DNA of 27,133 nt from Paramuribaculum sp. (GTDB taxonomy: Bacteria; Bacteroidota; Bacteroidia; Bacteroidales; Muribaculaceae), in NCBI GenBank assembly GCA_029051965.1, contig JAIDJZ010000193.1, positions 1 to 27,133 on the forward strand. Direction: 5' to 3'. Position numbers and translations under genes: made by a program. Positions 7,465-15,342 of the stretch are shown one piece after another (the stretch's first letter is position 1; the number at the start of each line of letters is the position of its first letter). The notes beneath the pieces are model-generated. The model made no database searches. It worked only from the letters and a program-made list of their open reading frames with translations, and had not been told where the DNA came from.

Positions 7465-7665
7465 GATTCTTTAAAAAACAATCATATTTGTTAAACCAAT
7501 CAAAAACGTATGTGCTGTCTGTTCGTGTTTGAATTTAAATCAAAACACTCTATTAGTATTTATCTATAGCAGATGCTGAATTTCTGTTATGAGGGAGATA
7601 AGATAAAGGAGTAAAAAAGGAAAGAGCGAAGAGAGAGGGGGTTAGCTATCAGTCTGGCCGCTTTT

Positions 7666-8172
7666 TCAACGATAGTCGGCAAAACGCTGTTGCAGAGCCT
7701 GGCGAGCGAAGAAAATGCGGCTCTTTACAGTGCCGAGGGGAAGCCCCATGTGGTCGGCTATTTCGTTATACTTATAGCCGGCTACGTGCATTGTGAACGG
7801 AACGCGATATTTTTCGGGAAATTCTTCGATGGCGGCGGAAATTTCGTTGACGCCGAAAGATCCTTCCGGAGTTTCGAAGCCGGAATCCTGCGGCAGATTA
7901 AGATGGTAGAGGTCTTCGGTACGGTCAACCACTGTTGCCGAGCGAACGACACGGCGGTAGTTGTTGATGAAGATATTGCGCATGATGGTGAAAACCCATC
8001 CCTTGAAGTTGGTGTTTTCGATATACTTGTCTTCGTTCGAAAGAACTTTGAGCATAGTGTCCTGCATAAGATCATATGCGTCATCGCGGTTGGATGTAAG
8101 AGTGTAGGCAAAGTTGAGCATATTGCTCTGGAGATCCATCAGGCGGTTGGAGAAATTAGTTGAAGCGTTCAT
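7666..8172 (-). CDS. RNA polymerase sigma factor, ECF-type sigma-70 family
   Basis: A 168-residue sigma-70 family protein. The N-terminal region 2 has the segment LTSNRDDAYDLMQDTMLKVL and the -10 recognition part FKGWVFTIMRNIFINNYRR; the C-terminal region 4 has AIEEFPEKYRVPFTMHVAGYKYNEIADHMG and the HTH end GTVKSRIFFARQALQ (quoted in parts). I chose ATG 8170-8172, giving MNASTNFSNRL, over an upstream in-frame ATG at 8274 because that position falls inside the predicted -33 region of the promoter. No anti-sigma gene adjoins it, so it may be one of the free-standing ECF factors common in Bacteroidales. It directs transcription of an unknown regulon. Confidence 0.9.
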   Translation of the reverse strand: MNASTNFSNRLMDLQSNMLNFAYTLTSNRDDAYDLMQDTMLKVLSNEDKYIENTNFKGWVFTIMRNIFINNYRRVVRSATVVDRTEDLYHLNLPQDSGFETPEGSFGVNEISAAIEEFPEKYRVPFTMHVAGYKYNEIADHMGLPLGTVKSRIFFARQALQQRFADYR

Positions 8173-8249
8173 GATAGCTGAGGTTTTATTGTAACCGAAA
8201 ATTGAGTTTGTCAGGTGTGCGACATTTGTGTTACAAACCGTTGACAATG

Positions 8250-8279
8250 CAAAGTTACAAAGAGAAATCCGCATGCAAA
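8250..8279 (-). promoter_or_regulatory. promoter of the sigma factor gene
   Basis: On the minus strand TTTG (8276-8279), 18 bases, then TAACTTTG (8250-8257) is a full match to the Bacteroides primary-sigma consensus. Transcription should start near 8243, leaving a leader of about 70 nt before the ATG at 8172. Confidence 0.7.
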
Positions 8280-8410
8280 TATTTTAATGCTAAAATTAGT
8301 TAAAATAATTACAGTGCTGTTACAATCATGATGCCAAGTTAATTATTTATATGACTAATGCGTTGGAATACAGGTGGATGATAATTTAAATTAAAAACAT
8401 AAAAAGAGGG

Positions 8411-8528
8411 TGTGTCATAACGGCTCATCCGGGTCGTCGCCTGAGGGATTCAGGTTCGGTCATTGACGACAGTCAACTCCCATCACCCTCACCCTCATGC
8501 TTCTACCGGCTGAACCATTCTGACAGCC
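8411..8528. repeat. diverged single copy of the intergenic repeat found at the window end
   Basis: The segment contains ATAACGGCTCATC, GGTCGTCG, GGTCATTGAC, AGTCAACTCC, CTCACCCTC and ATTCTGACAG in the same order and spacing as the tandem copies after 26842. A small hairpin TTGAC-N4-GTCAA is kept, although the loop differs (GACA here, TGGT there). No ORF runs through it. It occupies most of the otherwise geneless 8280-8556 stretch; the remainder, 8280-8410, is AT-rich with nothing I can name. Confidence 0.7.
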
Positions 8529-8556
8529 CCCTCGCCATCCGGCAGAAAATAACAGA

Positions 8557-8589
8557 CGCTGTGTCAAAATTCTGAATTTTGACACAGCG
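8557..8589 (-). terminator. strong 15-bp hairpin, probable terminator of the nitroreductase unit
   Basis: CGCTGTGTCAAAATT and its exact complement AATTTTGACACAGCG surround a 3-base loop. It begins about 34 nt after the stop of the nitroreductase gene in the minus direction. The tail after the stem is TCTGTTATTTT, only moderately T-rich, so it may act as a terminator or as part of the adjacent repeat. The heptamer TGTGTCA occurs both here (8560-8566) and at 8411-8417 on the far side of the repeat copy. Confidence 0.55.
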
Positions 8590-8623
8590 CCTTAAGAGCG
8601 TATTAAGAAATTGTTTTTCTATT

Positions 8624-9259
8624 TCACCAACCGTTATAGTGAACACGGCTGCGGTCGAATTTATCTTTTGGGCTGAGTGGGTTTTTCGGCTGTCCGATCG
8701 GTATGACGCTCAGTGGAATGACCGTATTTGGCAGATCAAGCAGTTTCTGAATGAATTCGACTCTCTCCTGGATTGGATAGATTCCGCACCAAACCGCACC
8801 ATAGCCCATAGAGTGAGCAGCCAAAAGAATATTCTCGGTAACAGCCGACAGATCCTGATCCCAGAATTCGTCGCCGCCTTTATCGTTTGCTATAGTCAGA
8901 TCTCCGCATGCAACAAAGGCCATCGGAGCCTCGGCGGCCATCTTTATGTTTTTATATGTTGAGGCGATTGTGTCCAGTATTTCGCGGTCCGTTATGACAA
9001 CAATCTGCCAGGGACGGGCATTGCGCGCTGTCGGTGCTGCCATTGCTGCTTGCAGAAGAGAATCGATCTGTTCCTCGGTCGGTCTTGCGTCTGTGAAAGA
9101 GCGGCAGCTTGAGCGTGTCATTATGCAGTCATATGCTTCATTGCCTGACGCTTCGGCCGAAGCTGTTTCGTCAGCTGTACAGTCGGATGAAACCAGTTTC
9201 CATGTAACGAACCCGAGAGCGATTGCAAGGACAAGGCAGAGTAAATGGGATGTTTTCAT
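8624..9259 (-). CDS. exported nitroreductase-family protein
   Basis: A 211-residue flavin oxidoreductase fold protein. The N-terminus (residues 1-22) is a hydrophobic signal or anchor segment, MKTSHLLCLVLAIALGFVTW, followed by a polar linker, so the catalytic domain should sit in the periplasm. FMN-binding features are RSSCRSF near residue 49, AAPTARNARPWQ near 74, and the C-terminal ILLAAHSMGYGAVWCGIYP. The cysteine at 27 is not in a clear lipobox. It lies 48 bp downstream of the FMN-binding NosR-like membrane protein on the same strand, implying that electrons reach it from that protein rather than from cytoplasmic NADH. The natural electron acceptor is unknown. Confidence 0.85.
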   Translation of the reverse strand: MKTSHLLCLVLAIALGFVTWKLVSSDCTADETASAEASGNEAYDCIMTRSSCRSFTDARPTEEQIDSLLQAAMAAPTARNARPWQIVVITDREILDTIASTYKNIKMAAEAPMAFVACGDLTIANDKGGDEFWDQDLSAVTENILLAAHSMGYGAVWCGIYPIQERVEFIQKLLDLPNTVIPLSVIPIGQPKNPLSPKDKFDRSRVHYNGW

Positions 9260-9307
9260 TGTAGAATCACAATATTTGATTGATGTTTTTTTGATTTGAC
9301 TTAGGGA

Positions 9308-10399
9308 TCAGTGATTGTCTGGGTTTTCTGAAAGGCGGAAGAGCAGGCCGGTCGGACAGACAAAACGGCAGTAGGGGCGTCCGACGAAAAGCGAGATGAT
9401 GATGAACACAACTCCGGCGACAGTGACACCGACGGCTGCCTCATTGACCATGAAGGCCGTGAAGAGTTCATAGTCGATCCAGTTGACCATGAAGCCTGTC
9501 CAGAGAGCAAGCATCAGAACACTCCAGAGCGCTGTGCGGAACCATCTTAGAGCTTTGACGGTTGCGGCCGAGAGTTTCAGCTTGCGGGAAGGATTGCATC
9601 GGCCTGCGAGCTCCTGAAGCGATCCGAGCGGGCAGATCCAGGTGCAGTAATAGTCTGTTTTGCCGAAAAGCGGATAAATGAAAGCTGTAATAAGCATAAG
9701 GATCAGGACCAGCGAGGCTGAAGCTCCGAATCCGTTGGAAAGAATGCCGAGCAGGACAGTATAGTCAATGAACGTTCCGGTCCAGAAACCGAGCACTCCG
9801 GCATTAAGTATCTGCTGGATAATTCTGTAGCGTTTGTTCTTGATAAAGAGCGGAACAACTGCCCCGAGAGCTACCACAAGCAGCGCACAATAGAAGCCGA
9901 CCCCCTTCTTAAGCGGTTGTTTTGCAACCGACGAGTTTGAGGACTCATAGTAGTTCAGGCCTGTTCTGACGTTGGAAATGAGGGCCGAAGAGGTGAATGT
10001 CGCGCCGGTGACAGCGTCGACCTCTTCGGCAAGTGCCTCTTCGGGAGACTTCCCGACCCATCTGTCCGTGATGCCGGAGTCGAGAACGCGTTTTAAAAAC
10101 CCGGGTGTCTCAGAGTTTTCGAGTGGAGTGACGGAAGCAATAGTGTTGTCGGCGATTCTGATTTCGACAGGGACCGGTCCGGCATAGCCGGTGATTTCGG
10201 CTCCGAGTCCTGATGTGTTTAGTGTGACGGATCCGTCGGCATTGTCGGTCCGGGTGACACCGGCTGATTCAGTCTCGTTACTTTTTTTAAGCGAATGGCC
10301 GAAAAATGTTCCGTCGCGGAGCATCGCTGCCGACGCCATCATCAGAAACACAATAATAAGGCCGGTTATATTGGGCCATATCGTTTTGCTTTTTACCAT
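9308..10399 (-). CDS. FMN-binding, NosR/NapH-like membrane iron-sulfur protein
   Basis: A 363-residue membrane redox protein. Residues 8-26 form an N-terminal membrane anchor. Residues 55-150 are an FMN_bind domain with flavinylation motif DAVTGAT at 128-134, in which T134 is the expected site of covalent FMN attachment by ApbE. Five or six membrane helices follow (about 166-186, 196-222, 226-246, 286-307, 321-340). Two CxxxCP motifs, at 252-257 and 344-349, match the NosR/NapH polyferredoxin-type membrane domain; there is no additional soluble 2x[4Fe-4S] domain, and the protein ends soon after the second motif. It probably carries electrons across the membrane to the exported nitroreductase encoded next. 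No apbE is in the window. Confidence 0.87.
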   Translation of the reverse strand: MVKSKTIWPNITGLIIVFLMMASAAMLRDGTFFGHSLKKSNETESAGVTRTDNADGSVTLNTSGLGAEITGYAGPVPVEIRIADNTIASVTPLENSETPGFLKRVLDSGITDRWVGKSPEEALAEEVDAVTGATFTSSALISNVRTGLNYYESSNSSVAKQPLKKGVGFYCALLVVALGAVVPLFIKNKRYRIIQQILNAGVLGFWTGTFIDYTVLLGILSNGFGASASLVLILMLITAFIYPLFGKTDYYCTWICPLGSLQELAGRCNPSRKLKLSAATVKALRWFRTALWSVLMLALWTGFMVNWIDYELFTAFMVNEAAVGVTVAGVVFIIISLFVGRPYCRFVCPTGLLFRLSENPDNH

Positions 10400-10430
10400 T
10401 ATTACTTTTGATTAGAAAAAATAGTTAGTG

Positions 10431-10462
10431 CAAAATTAACTCATAAATCCCATAAAATCCAA
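10431..10462 (-). promoter_or_regulatory. putative promoter for the FMN-binding protein and nitroreductase genes
   Basis: On the minus strand TTGG (10459-10462), 20 bases, TAATTTTG (10431-10438). The -7 box is a full consensus match; the -33 box matches 3 of 4. Predicted leader about 25 nt. Confidence 0.55.
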
Positions 10463-10553
10463 CCGAAGATAATTTCTTTTGTCATCTTCATGGATAAATA
10501 CTCCAACTTTATTCCGCTTATGGCGTTGTTCATATTGTTCGCCCGAAAAATGT

Positions 10554-10585
10554 TTTGGTGCGGATAGGAAATTTTTTTAATTTTG
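10554..10585 (+). promoter_or_regulatory. putative promoter for nadB
   Basis: TTTG (10554-10557), 20 bases, TAATTTTG (10578-10585). Transcription would begin near 10592, downstream of an in-frame upstream ATG at 10583, which supports the internal ATG at 10634 as the true start. Together with the minus-strand promoter at 10431-10462 it forms a divergent regulatory region. Confidence 0.6.
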
Positions 10586-10633
10586 TGGGGCTGCATAGTG
10601 CGGCCGGTATTTTATTGTATTGTCTCACACACT

Positions 10634-12214
10634 ATGACCAAGGAATATGATTATCTTGTGATCGGCTCAGGTATTGCCGGCATGAGTTTCGCGCTGAAGG
10701 TGGCTGACGAAAACCATCGTGTTGCGCTGATTTGCAAAACTGAAATCGATGAGGCCAACACTGCGCTTGCCCAGGGCGGGGTTGCTTCCGTTACCGATCT
10801 CAGGGTTGATGATTTTGAAAAACATATTTCCGACACTATGGTTGCCGGAGATTATCTGAGCGACATCAGTGCTGTCAGAAAGGTCGTGACCGAAGCGCCG
10901 GAACAGATCCGTCAGCTGCTCGAATGGGGAGTTGATTTCGATCGCAAGGAGGACGGTTCGTTTGATCTCCACCGCGAGGGCGGACATTCCGAGTTCCGGA
11001 TTCTCCATCACGCTGACAATACAGGCTACGAGATCCAGCAGAGTCTGATCCGGAGGATCAGAGAGAATCCGTGGATCGATCTCTATGAGAATTATTTCGC
11101 AATCGAGATCATCACGCAGCATCATCTCGGCAAAATTGTCACGCGGCGCACAAAAGACATTACCTGCTATGGTGCCTATGTCCTGAATCCCGAAACCGGA
11201 CTGGTCGACAAATTTCTCTCGCGCATTACCCTGATTGCCACCGGCGGCATCGGAGCGGTCTATACGACAACAACGAATCCTCTGGTTGCCACAGGCGACG
11301 GCATTGCGATGGTCTACCGTGCGAAAGGGACTGTTGCCGACATGGAGTTCGTCCAGTTCCACCCGACTGCCCTGTTCCATCCGGGCGACCGTCCGTCGTT
11401 TCTTATAACAGAGGCAATGAGAGGTTATGGAGCTGTTCTGCGGAACAGAAAGGGCGAGGAATTCATGCATAAATATGATCCGAGACTGTCGCTTGCGCCC
11501 CGCGACATCGTTGCACGTGCGATCGACTCGGAAATGAAGCTCCACGGCGATGATCATGTCTATCTTGATGTCACCCACAAGGATGCCGAAGAGACAAAAC
11601 GGCATTTTCCGAACATCTATGCCAAATGTCTTTCGCTCGGAATCGACATCACACGCGACTATATTCCTGTTGCGCCGGCAGCCCATTATCTGTGCGGCGG
11701 CATAAAAGTCGATCTCAACGGAGAGTCATCGATCAAACGACTCTATGCCGTCGGCGAATGTTCCTGCACCGGTCTTCACGGCGGAAACCGTCTGGCCTCC
11801 AATTCACTCATAGAGGCTGTCGTTTATGCTGACGCCGCCGCGCGTCATGCAGCTGCACAGGTCGGACACTATGAGATACGTGGCGATGTGCCCGACTGGA
11901 ACGATGAGGGCACTTCCCATCCTGAAGAAATGGTTCTGATCACCCAGAGTATCCGTGAGGTGAACCAGATAATGAGTTCCTATGTCGGAATTGTCAGAAG
12001 CAATCTGCGTCTGGATCGCGCGTGGAACCGTCTCGACATTCTCTATGAGGAGACTGAGCGTCTCTTCAAATGTTCGAAAGCTTCGCGTGAGATCTGTGAG
12101 CTGCGCAATATAATCAATGTCGGTTATCTGATCATGCGTCAGGCTAAAGAACGTCATGAATCACGCGGTCTGCATTTCACTCTTGATTATCCGCAGGTTA
12201 AAAAAGCTGACTGA
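10634..12214 (+). CDS. nadB: L-aspartate oxidase
   Basis: NadB oxidises L-aspartate to iminoaspartate with FAD, the first step of de novo NAD synthesis; NadA then makes quinolinate. The 526-residue protein begins MTKEYDYLVIGSGIAGMSFA, with the FAD-binding GSGIAG near residue 12. Further conserved blocks are NTALAQGGVAS, HREGGHSEFRILHHAD, the active-site region EFVQFHPT, LITEAMRGYG, and ASNSLIEAVVYA, with a C-terminal helical domain rich in RxxxRL-type helices. It resembles succinate dehydrogenase flavoprotein subunits, but HREGGHS and the lack of Sdh neighbours favour aspartate oxidase. nadA and nadC are not adjacent. ATG 10634 was preferred to the upstream 10583 start because of the promoter position and the family N-terminus. 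Confidence 0.95.
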   Translation: MTKEYDYLVIGSGIAGMSFALKVADENHRVALICKTEIDEANTALAQGGVASVTDLRVDDFEKHISDTMVAGDYLSDISAVRKVVTEAPEQIRQLLEWGVDFDRKEDGSFDLHREGGHSEFRILHHADNTGYEIQQSLIRRIRENPWIDLYENYFAIEIITQHHLGKIVTRRTKDITCYGAYVLNPETGLVDKFLSRITLIATGGIGAVYTTTTNPLVATGDGIAMVYRAKGTVADMEFVQFHPTALFHPGDRPSFLITEAMRGYGAVLRNRKGEEFMHKYDPRLSLAPRDIVARAIDSEMKLHGDDHVYLDVTHKDAEETKRHFPNIYAKCLSLGIDITRDYIPVAPAAHYLCGGIKVDLNGESSIKRLYAVGECSCTGLHGGNRLASNSLIEAVVYADAAARHAAAQVGHYEIRGDVPDWNDEGTSHPEEMVLITQSIREVNQIMSSYVGIVRSNLRLDRAWNRLDILYEETERLFKCSKASREICELRNIINVGYLIMRQAKERHESRGLHFTLDYPQVKKAD

Positions 12215-12311
12215 CACAATCTGAGGCCTGTTCGCGCGTTATAATTCTGAGCAGGGGAAACAATGAAAAACCGGTCAGTCCCCGCCGGACACAGAAACAA
12301 AACAGTCGCAT

Positions 12312-12941
12312 TTGAAGAAAATACTCACTCTCCTGGTTTTTATCGCAGCGTCATTGTCACTGATGGCGTCAGAGCCGCCTTTGCTTGAAATTCCGGAGGT
12401 CGGGTCGGGCCGCAAACAGCCGACCCGAGGCTACTATGTCACTGAAATAGATGGCGAGGAGGTGACGATGATCGTTCTGAACGATGTTGTCTGCTATCCT
12501 CCGCTTGTGTTTAAAAACAAGAAGGAGGAGGAATTCTACTGGCGTACGGTCAGGGATGTCAAACTGACGCTTCCTTATGCGAAACTGATCTGTTCGACCC
12601 TGCTCGAGACGTATGAATATATCGAGACTTTTCCGACAGTCAAAGAGCGTGAGGATTATCTCAAACGAATGGAATCGGCTATATTCGATCAGTATAAGCC
12701 TGTTCTGAAGAGGTTTTCCAAGAATCAGGCCACTATGCTCTGCAAGCTTATCAAGCGCGAGACCAATCAGTCGGGCTACAATATCATAAAAGCTTTTCTC
12801 GGCTCGCTTCGTGCTACTTTCTGGCAGACTTTCGGGCGCTTTTTCGGCGTCAATCTCAAGGTTGACTTTCAGCCTGAGAAGGATCATAAGGATGCGATTA
12901 TCGAACGCGTAGCCGCCCACGTTGAACTTGGAATCCTCTGA
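12312..12941 (+). CDS. DUF4294 family exported protein
   Basis: A 209-residue protein of unknown function that belongs to the Bacteroidetes DUF4294 group. It has a signal peptide, MKKILTLLVFIAASLSLMA, with likely cleavage before SEPP, so it acts in the periplasm. The middle is charged and helical: EFYWRTVRDVKLTLPYAKLI, TYEYIETFPTVKEREDYLKR, then NQSGYNIIKAFLGSLRATFW. The start is a TTG codon (12312-12314); the next ATG is at 12363 and would remove the signal peptide, and an in-frame stop at 12264 limits upstream extension. It follows nadB by 97 bp and precedes the LOG gene by 88 bp. No catalytic motif is apparent. Confidence 0.75.
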   Translation: MKKILTLLVFIAASLSLMASEPPLLEIPEVGSGRKQPTRGYYVTEIDGEEVTMIVLNDVVCYPPLVFKNKKEEEFYWRTVRDVKLTLPYAKLICSTLLETYEYIETFPTVKEREDYLKRMESAIFDQYKPVLKRFSKNQATMLCKLIKRETNQSGYNIIKAFLGSLRATFWQTFGRFFGVNLKVDFQPEKDHKDAIIERVAAHVELGIL

Positions 12942-13014
12942 GGCTATGATCTGATTTTAGTCCGGACATTCCTATCGGTGGGCCGACTATGATGCGGAGA
13001 TGGAAGTTTTTTTG

Positions 13015-13022
13015 TAATTTTG
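13015..13022 (+). promoter_or_regulatory. putative -7 box immediately upstream of the LOG-family gene
   Basis: TAATTTTG ends 7 bases before the ATG at 13030, so transcription would start at or next to the start codon, giving a leaderless or very short-leader transcript. No good -33 TTTG lies at the expected spacing. Confidence 0.4.
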
Positions 13023-13029
13023 CAAAGAA

Positions 13030-13623
13030 ATGACTGAAAAACAATCTGGAGGCACTGCTGTAGTAGTCTATGGAGCCTCAAGCGAGAATATAAAACAGAT
13101 CTATAAAGACGAGGTTTTCGAAGTCGGTCGTCTGATTGCCGGACATGGTCATGCAGTAGTGTGTGGCGGTGGCCGACAGGGTCTTATGCGTGCTGCTATC
13201 GACGGAGCTCTCAGTGTCGGTGGCGAGGCGATCGGTGTGCTTCCGCAATTCATGGTAGCCAATTCGTGGCAGCATCCGAAACTCAGCCGCATGATCGAAG
13301 TGCCCGATATGCATGTCAGAAAACAGACAATGGCCCGCATGTCTATGGCTGCTATCGCCTGTCCCGGCGGTTGCGGTACATTCGAGGAGCTGACCGAACT
13401 AATCACATGGCGTCAGCTCGGCCTTTACCACGGCAATATCGTCATTCTCAATATCGAAGGCTACTATGACAGTCTGCTCGCCCAGTTTGACAGATCGATA
13501 GCTGAAGGATTCATGCATGAGGACCATAGGAGTCTTTTCTGTGTGGCGACTACCGCAGGCGAAGCAGTCAGACTTGCGCTTGAGCCCGTTGAATCAATCC
13601 GGTTTTCCCAAAAAATCCACTAA
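13030..13623 (+). CDS. LOG-family protein (TIGR00730, nucleoside 5'-monophosphate phosphoribohydrolase)
   Basis: A 197-residue Rossmann-like enzyme of the LOG family, often mislabelled lysine decarboxylase, which removes the base from (modified) nucleoside monophosphates. Signature GGG-RQGLMRA is near residue 47-56 and the diagnostic PGGCGTFEE block is near residue 115-123; the preceding MHVRKQTM supplies the conserved RK pair. There is no pyridoxal-phosphate lysine, which argues against the old name. It follows a possible very short-leader promoter and is 12 bp from the next gene, so it may be co-transcribed with the DUF4271 gene. The specific substrate in this organism is not known. Confidence 0.9.
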   Translation: MTEKQSGGTAVVVYGASSENIKQIYKDEVFEVGRLIAGHGHAVVCGGGRQGLMRAAIDGALSVGGEAIGVLPQFMVANSWQHPKLSRMIEVPDMHVRKQTMARMSMAAIACPGGCGTFEELTELITWRQLGLYHGNIVILNIEGYYDSLLAQFDRSIAEGFMHEDHRSLFCVATTAGEAVRLALEPVESIRFSQKIH

Positions 13624-13635
13624 TCGATCAGACTG

Positions 13636-14526
13636 ATGCCCGACAGCGTTGCGACACATATGCCGGTTTCGCCCGATACGGTCCGGTCTGACAATAATCT
13701 GCCGGAAACATCCGTAGTAGCCGACTCTACGGAGACGCCTGTCGTGATTTTCAATGCTCTCGAGCAGAAGACCTGTCACGAAGTTGACGCTCCGCGCATC
13801 ATCCATCTGCGAAATGCCACCCTCGGACGTGTCGCCTATGCTGAAGGCATCATGCCGTCGCCTCGTCCGAAACTTCCCGGCTATGATTCTGGCGTCACTG
13901 CCCTGCTGGTTGTGCTGTTCCTTTTTATCGCGTCGAATTTCCGTCATTATTCGACGTTCATCAAGACATTTGCACAGGATCTTTTCAAGGTGCGCCGGCG
14001 CGCGAATATATTCGATGACAACAACACACTGAGCGAGACGCGAGTTCTACTGTCGCTGATTTCGTTGCTGTGTGTATGTGAGGGCATCCTGCTTTACAGT
14101 GCTGTCGGACTGCGGGGAGAGATGGCTGTCACCCCCTTTGCCGGAGTAGGGATGCTGTCTGTTCTGGCAGGCGGGTACTATCTCTGTCAGCTGGCGGCTT
14201 ACAGGACCGTGGGCTACCTGTTTTCCAACGAACCGGACACCCTGCAGTGGTTAAAAGGGTTCAATGCGTCGCAGTCGCTTCTTGGGCTTGTGCTCGTCAT
14301 TCCTGCCCTTCTTTCGCTGTTCAGTCCGGGGCTTTCTCCGCTGTTGTTAAGTCTGAGCGTATTGTTCTATGGAATTGCCCGTTTTATATTTATCTCCAAG
14401 GGTTTTAGAATTTTTTACGACAATTATACCTCTCTTGTCTACTTTATTTTGTATCTTTGCACTCTGGAAATTATTCCACCTGTAATACTTTGTCAATTAG
14501 CTTCAAGAATCTCCACAAATATCTGA
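13636..14526 (+). CDS. DUF4271 integral membrane protein
   Basis: A 296-residue membrane protein of the Bacteroidetes DUF4271 family, function unknown. Residues 1-85 are polar and probably cytoplasmic or periplasmic, with a proline-rich part PSPRPKLPGYDSG. Six to seven hydrophobic helices follow (about 86-103, 135-155, 164-186, 212-233, 236-253, 263-285). The gene precedes hemD, rnpA, yidD and tatD, an order I recall as conserved in Bacteroidetes, which hints at a cell-envelope or membrane-biogenesis link. ATG 13636 was taken as the start; the 12-bp gap after the LOG gene supports it. No enzymatic motif seen. Confidence 0.82.
   Translation: MPDSVATHMPVSPDTVRSDNNLPETSVVADSTETPVVIFNALEQKTCHEVDAPRIIHLRNATLGRVAYAEGIMPSPRPKLPGYDSGVTALLVVLFLFIASNFRHYSTFIKTFAQDLFKVRRRANIFDDNNTLSETRVLLSLISLLCVCEGILLYSAVGLRGEMAVTPFAGVGMLSVLAGGYYLCQLAAYRTVGYLFSNEPDTLQWLKGFNASQSLLGLVLVIPALLSLFSPGLSPLLLSLSVLFYGIARFIFISKGFRIFYDNYTSLVYFILYLCTLEIIPPVILCQLASRISTNI
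14452..14459 (+). promoter_or_regulatory. possible internal -7 box upstream of hemD
   Basis: TATCTTTG, a full match to TAnnTTTG, lies inside the end of the DUF4271 gene, about 98 bp before the hemD start. A clear -33 TTTG is not seen at 18-20 bp, so the evidence is weak. Confidence 0.3.
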
Positions 14527-14556
14527 TTCTCAAATTCTTACAAAAACACTTCGAGC

Positions 14557-15303
14557 GTGAACGTTAAAAAGATTTTAGTGTCCCAGCCCAAGCCTTCGTC
14601 GGAAAAGTCTCCCTACTATGACATTGCTCAAAAGTTTGGAGTTGAGATTGTTTTTCGTCCGTTTATCAAGGTCGAGGGCCTTTCTGCCAAAGAATTCCGC
14701 CAAGCTAAAATTAATATCTCTGATTTCACGGCTATTATTTTTACAGCCCGTACTGCCATAGACCATTTTTTCCGCCTTTGCGAAGAGATGCGAATTTCAA
14801 TTTCGGACAATATGAAGTATTTCTGTACGACAGAGTCGATCGCTCTCTACCTTCAGAAATATATTGTGTATCGCAAGCGTAAGATTTTTCATGGATCGAC
14901 TGGCAAACTCGAAGGTCTGGTTTCATCTTTGGTCAAGCACAATAAAGAACGCTATCTGTACGTAGTCAGTGATGTAAACAAGAATGATTCGAATGTTCTC
15001 GACGAGAACAAGATCAATTACACCAAGGCAGTCATGTATCGCACTGTCAGCAACGATTTTGCCGCTGACGAGGCTTTTGACTACGATATGCTTCTCTTTT
15101 TCAGCCCTCAGGGCATTGACTCTCTGATGAAGAATTTCCCGGACTTCAAACAGGGTGATATCAGGATTGGCACATTCGGTCCGGCGGCTGCCGCGGCAGT
15201 TAAAAACGCAGGCATGCGTCTTGATCTGGAGGCTCCGACTCCGAAGACTCCTTCGATGACCGCAGCCCTCGACTGTTTCCTCGCGGAAGAGTCTAAAGCG
15301 TGA
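14557..15303 (+). CDS. hemD: uroporphyrinogen-III synthase family protein
   Basis: A 248-residue protein with the two-domain uroporphyrinogen-III synthase fold, which cyclises hydroxymethylbilane in tetrapyrrole synthesis. The N-terminus KKILVSQPKPSSEKSPYYDIAQKFG matches the Bacteroidetes form; the C-terminal half has a LLFFSPQGIDSLMKNFP stretch and FGPAAAAAVKNAG, equivalent to the conserved IGxxTAxAA block. The sequence is poorly conserved across bacteria, and Bacteroidetes genes of this type have sometimes had no confirmed activity, so the name is at family level. It starts at GTG 14557. A 162-bp gap with a long imperfect stem separates it from rnpA. Confidence 0.85.
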   Translation: MNVKKILVSQPKPSSEKSPYYDIAQKFGVEIVFRPFIKVEGLSAKEFRQAKINISDFTAIIFTARTAIDHFFRLCEEMRISISDNMKYFCTTESIALYLQKYIVYRKRKIFHGSTGKLEGLVSSLVKHNKERYLYVVSDVNKNDSNVLDENKINYTKAVMYRTVSNDFAADEAFDYDMLLFFSPQGIDSLMKNFPDFKQGDIRIGTFGPAAAAAVKNAGMRLDLEAPTPKTPSMTAALDCFLAEESKA

Positions 15304-15342
15304 CCAACGCGGGTCTGATAGAACTTATTTTCAATGATTTAC

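Noticed and set aside
10667..11686. 339-residue open frame on the minus strand opposite nadB
   Set aside because: nadB is strongly conserved on the plus strand and this frame has no recognisable domain; it is a codon-bias shadow.
12263..12311. ATG at 12263 as start of the DUF4294 gene
   Set aside because: It is in another frame and would not read into the conserved protein.
13030..13623. lysine decarboxylase annotation for this protein
   Set aside because: The PGGxGTxxE motif defines the LOG phosphoribohydrolase family; no pyridoxal phosphate site is present.
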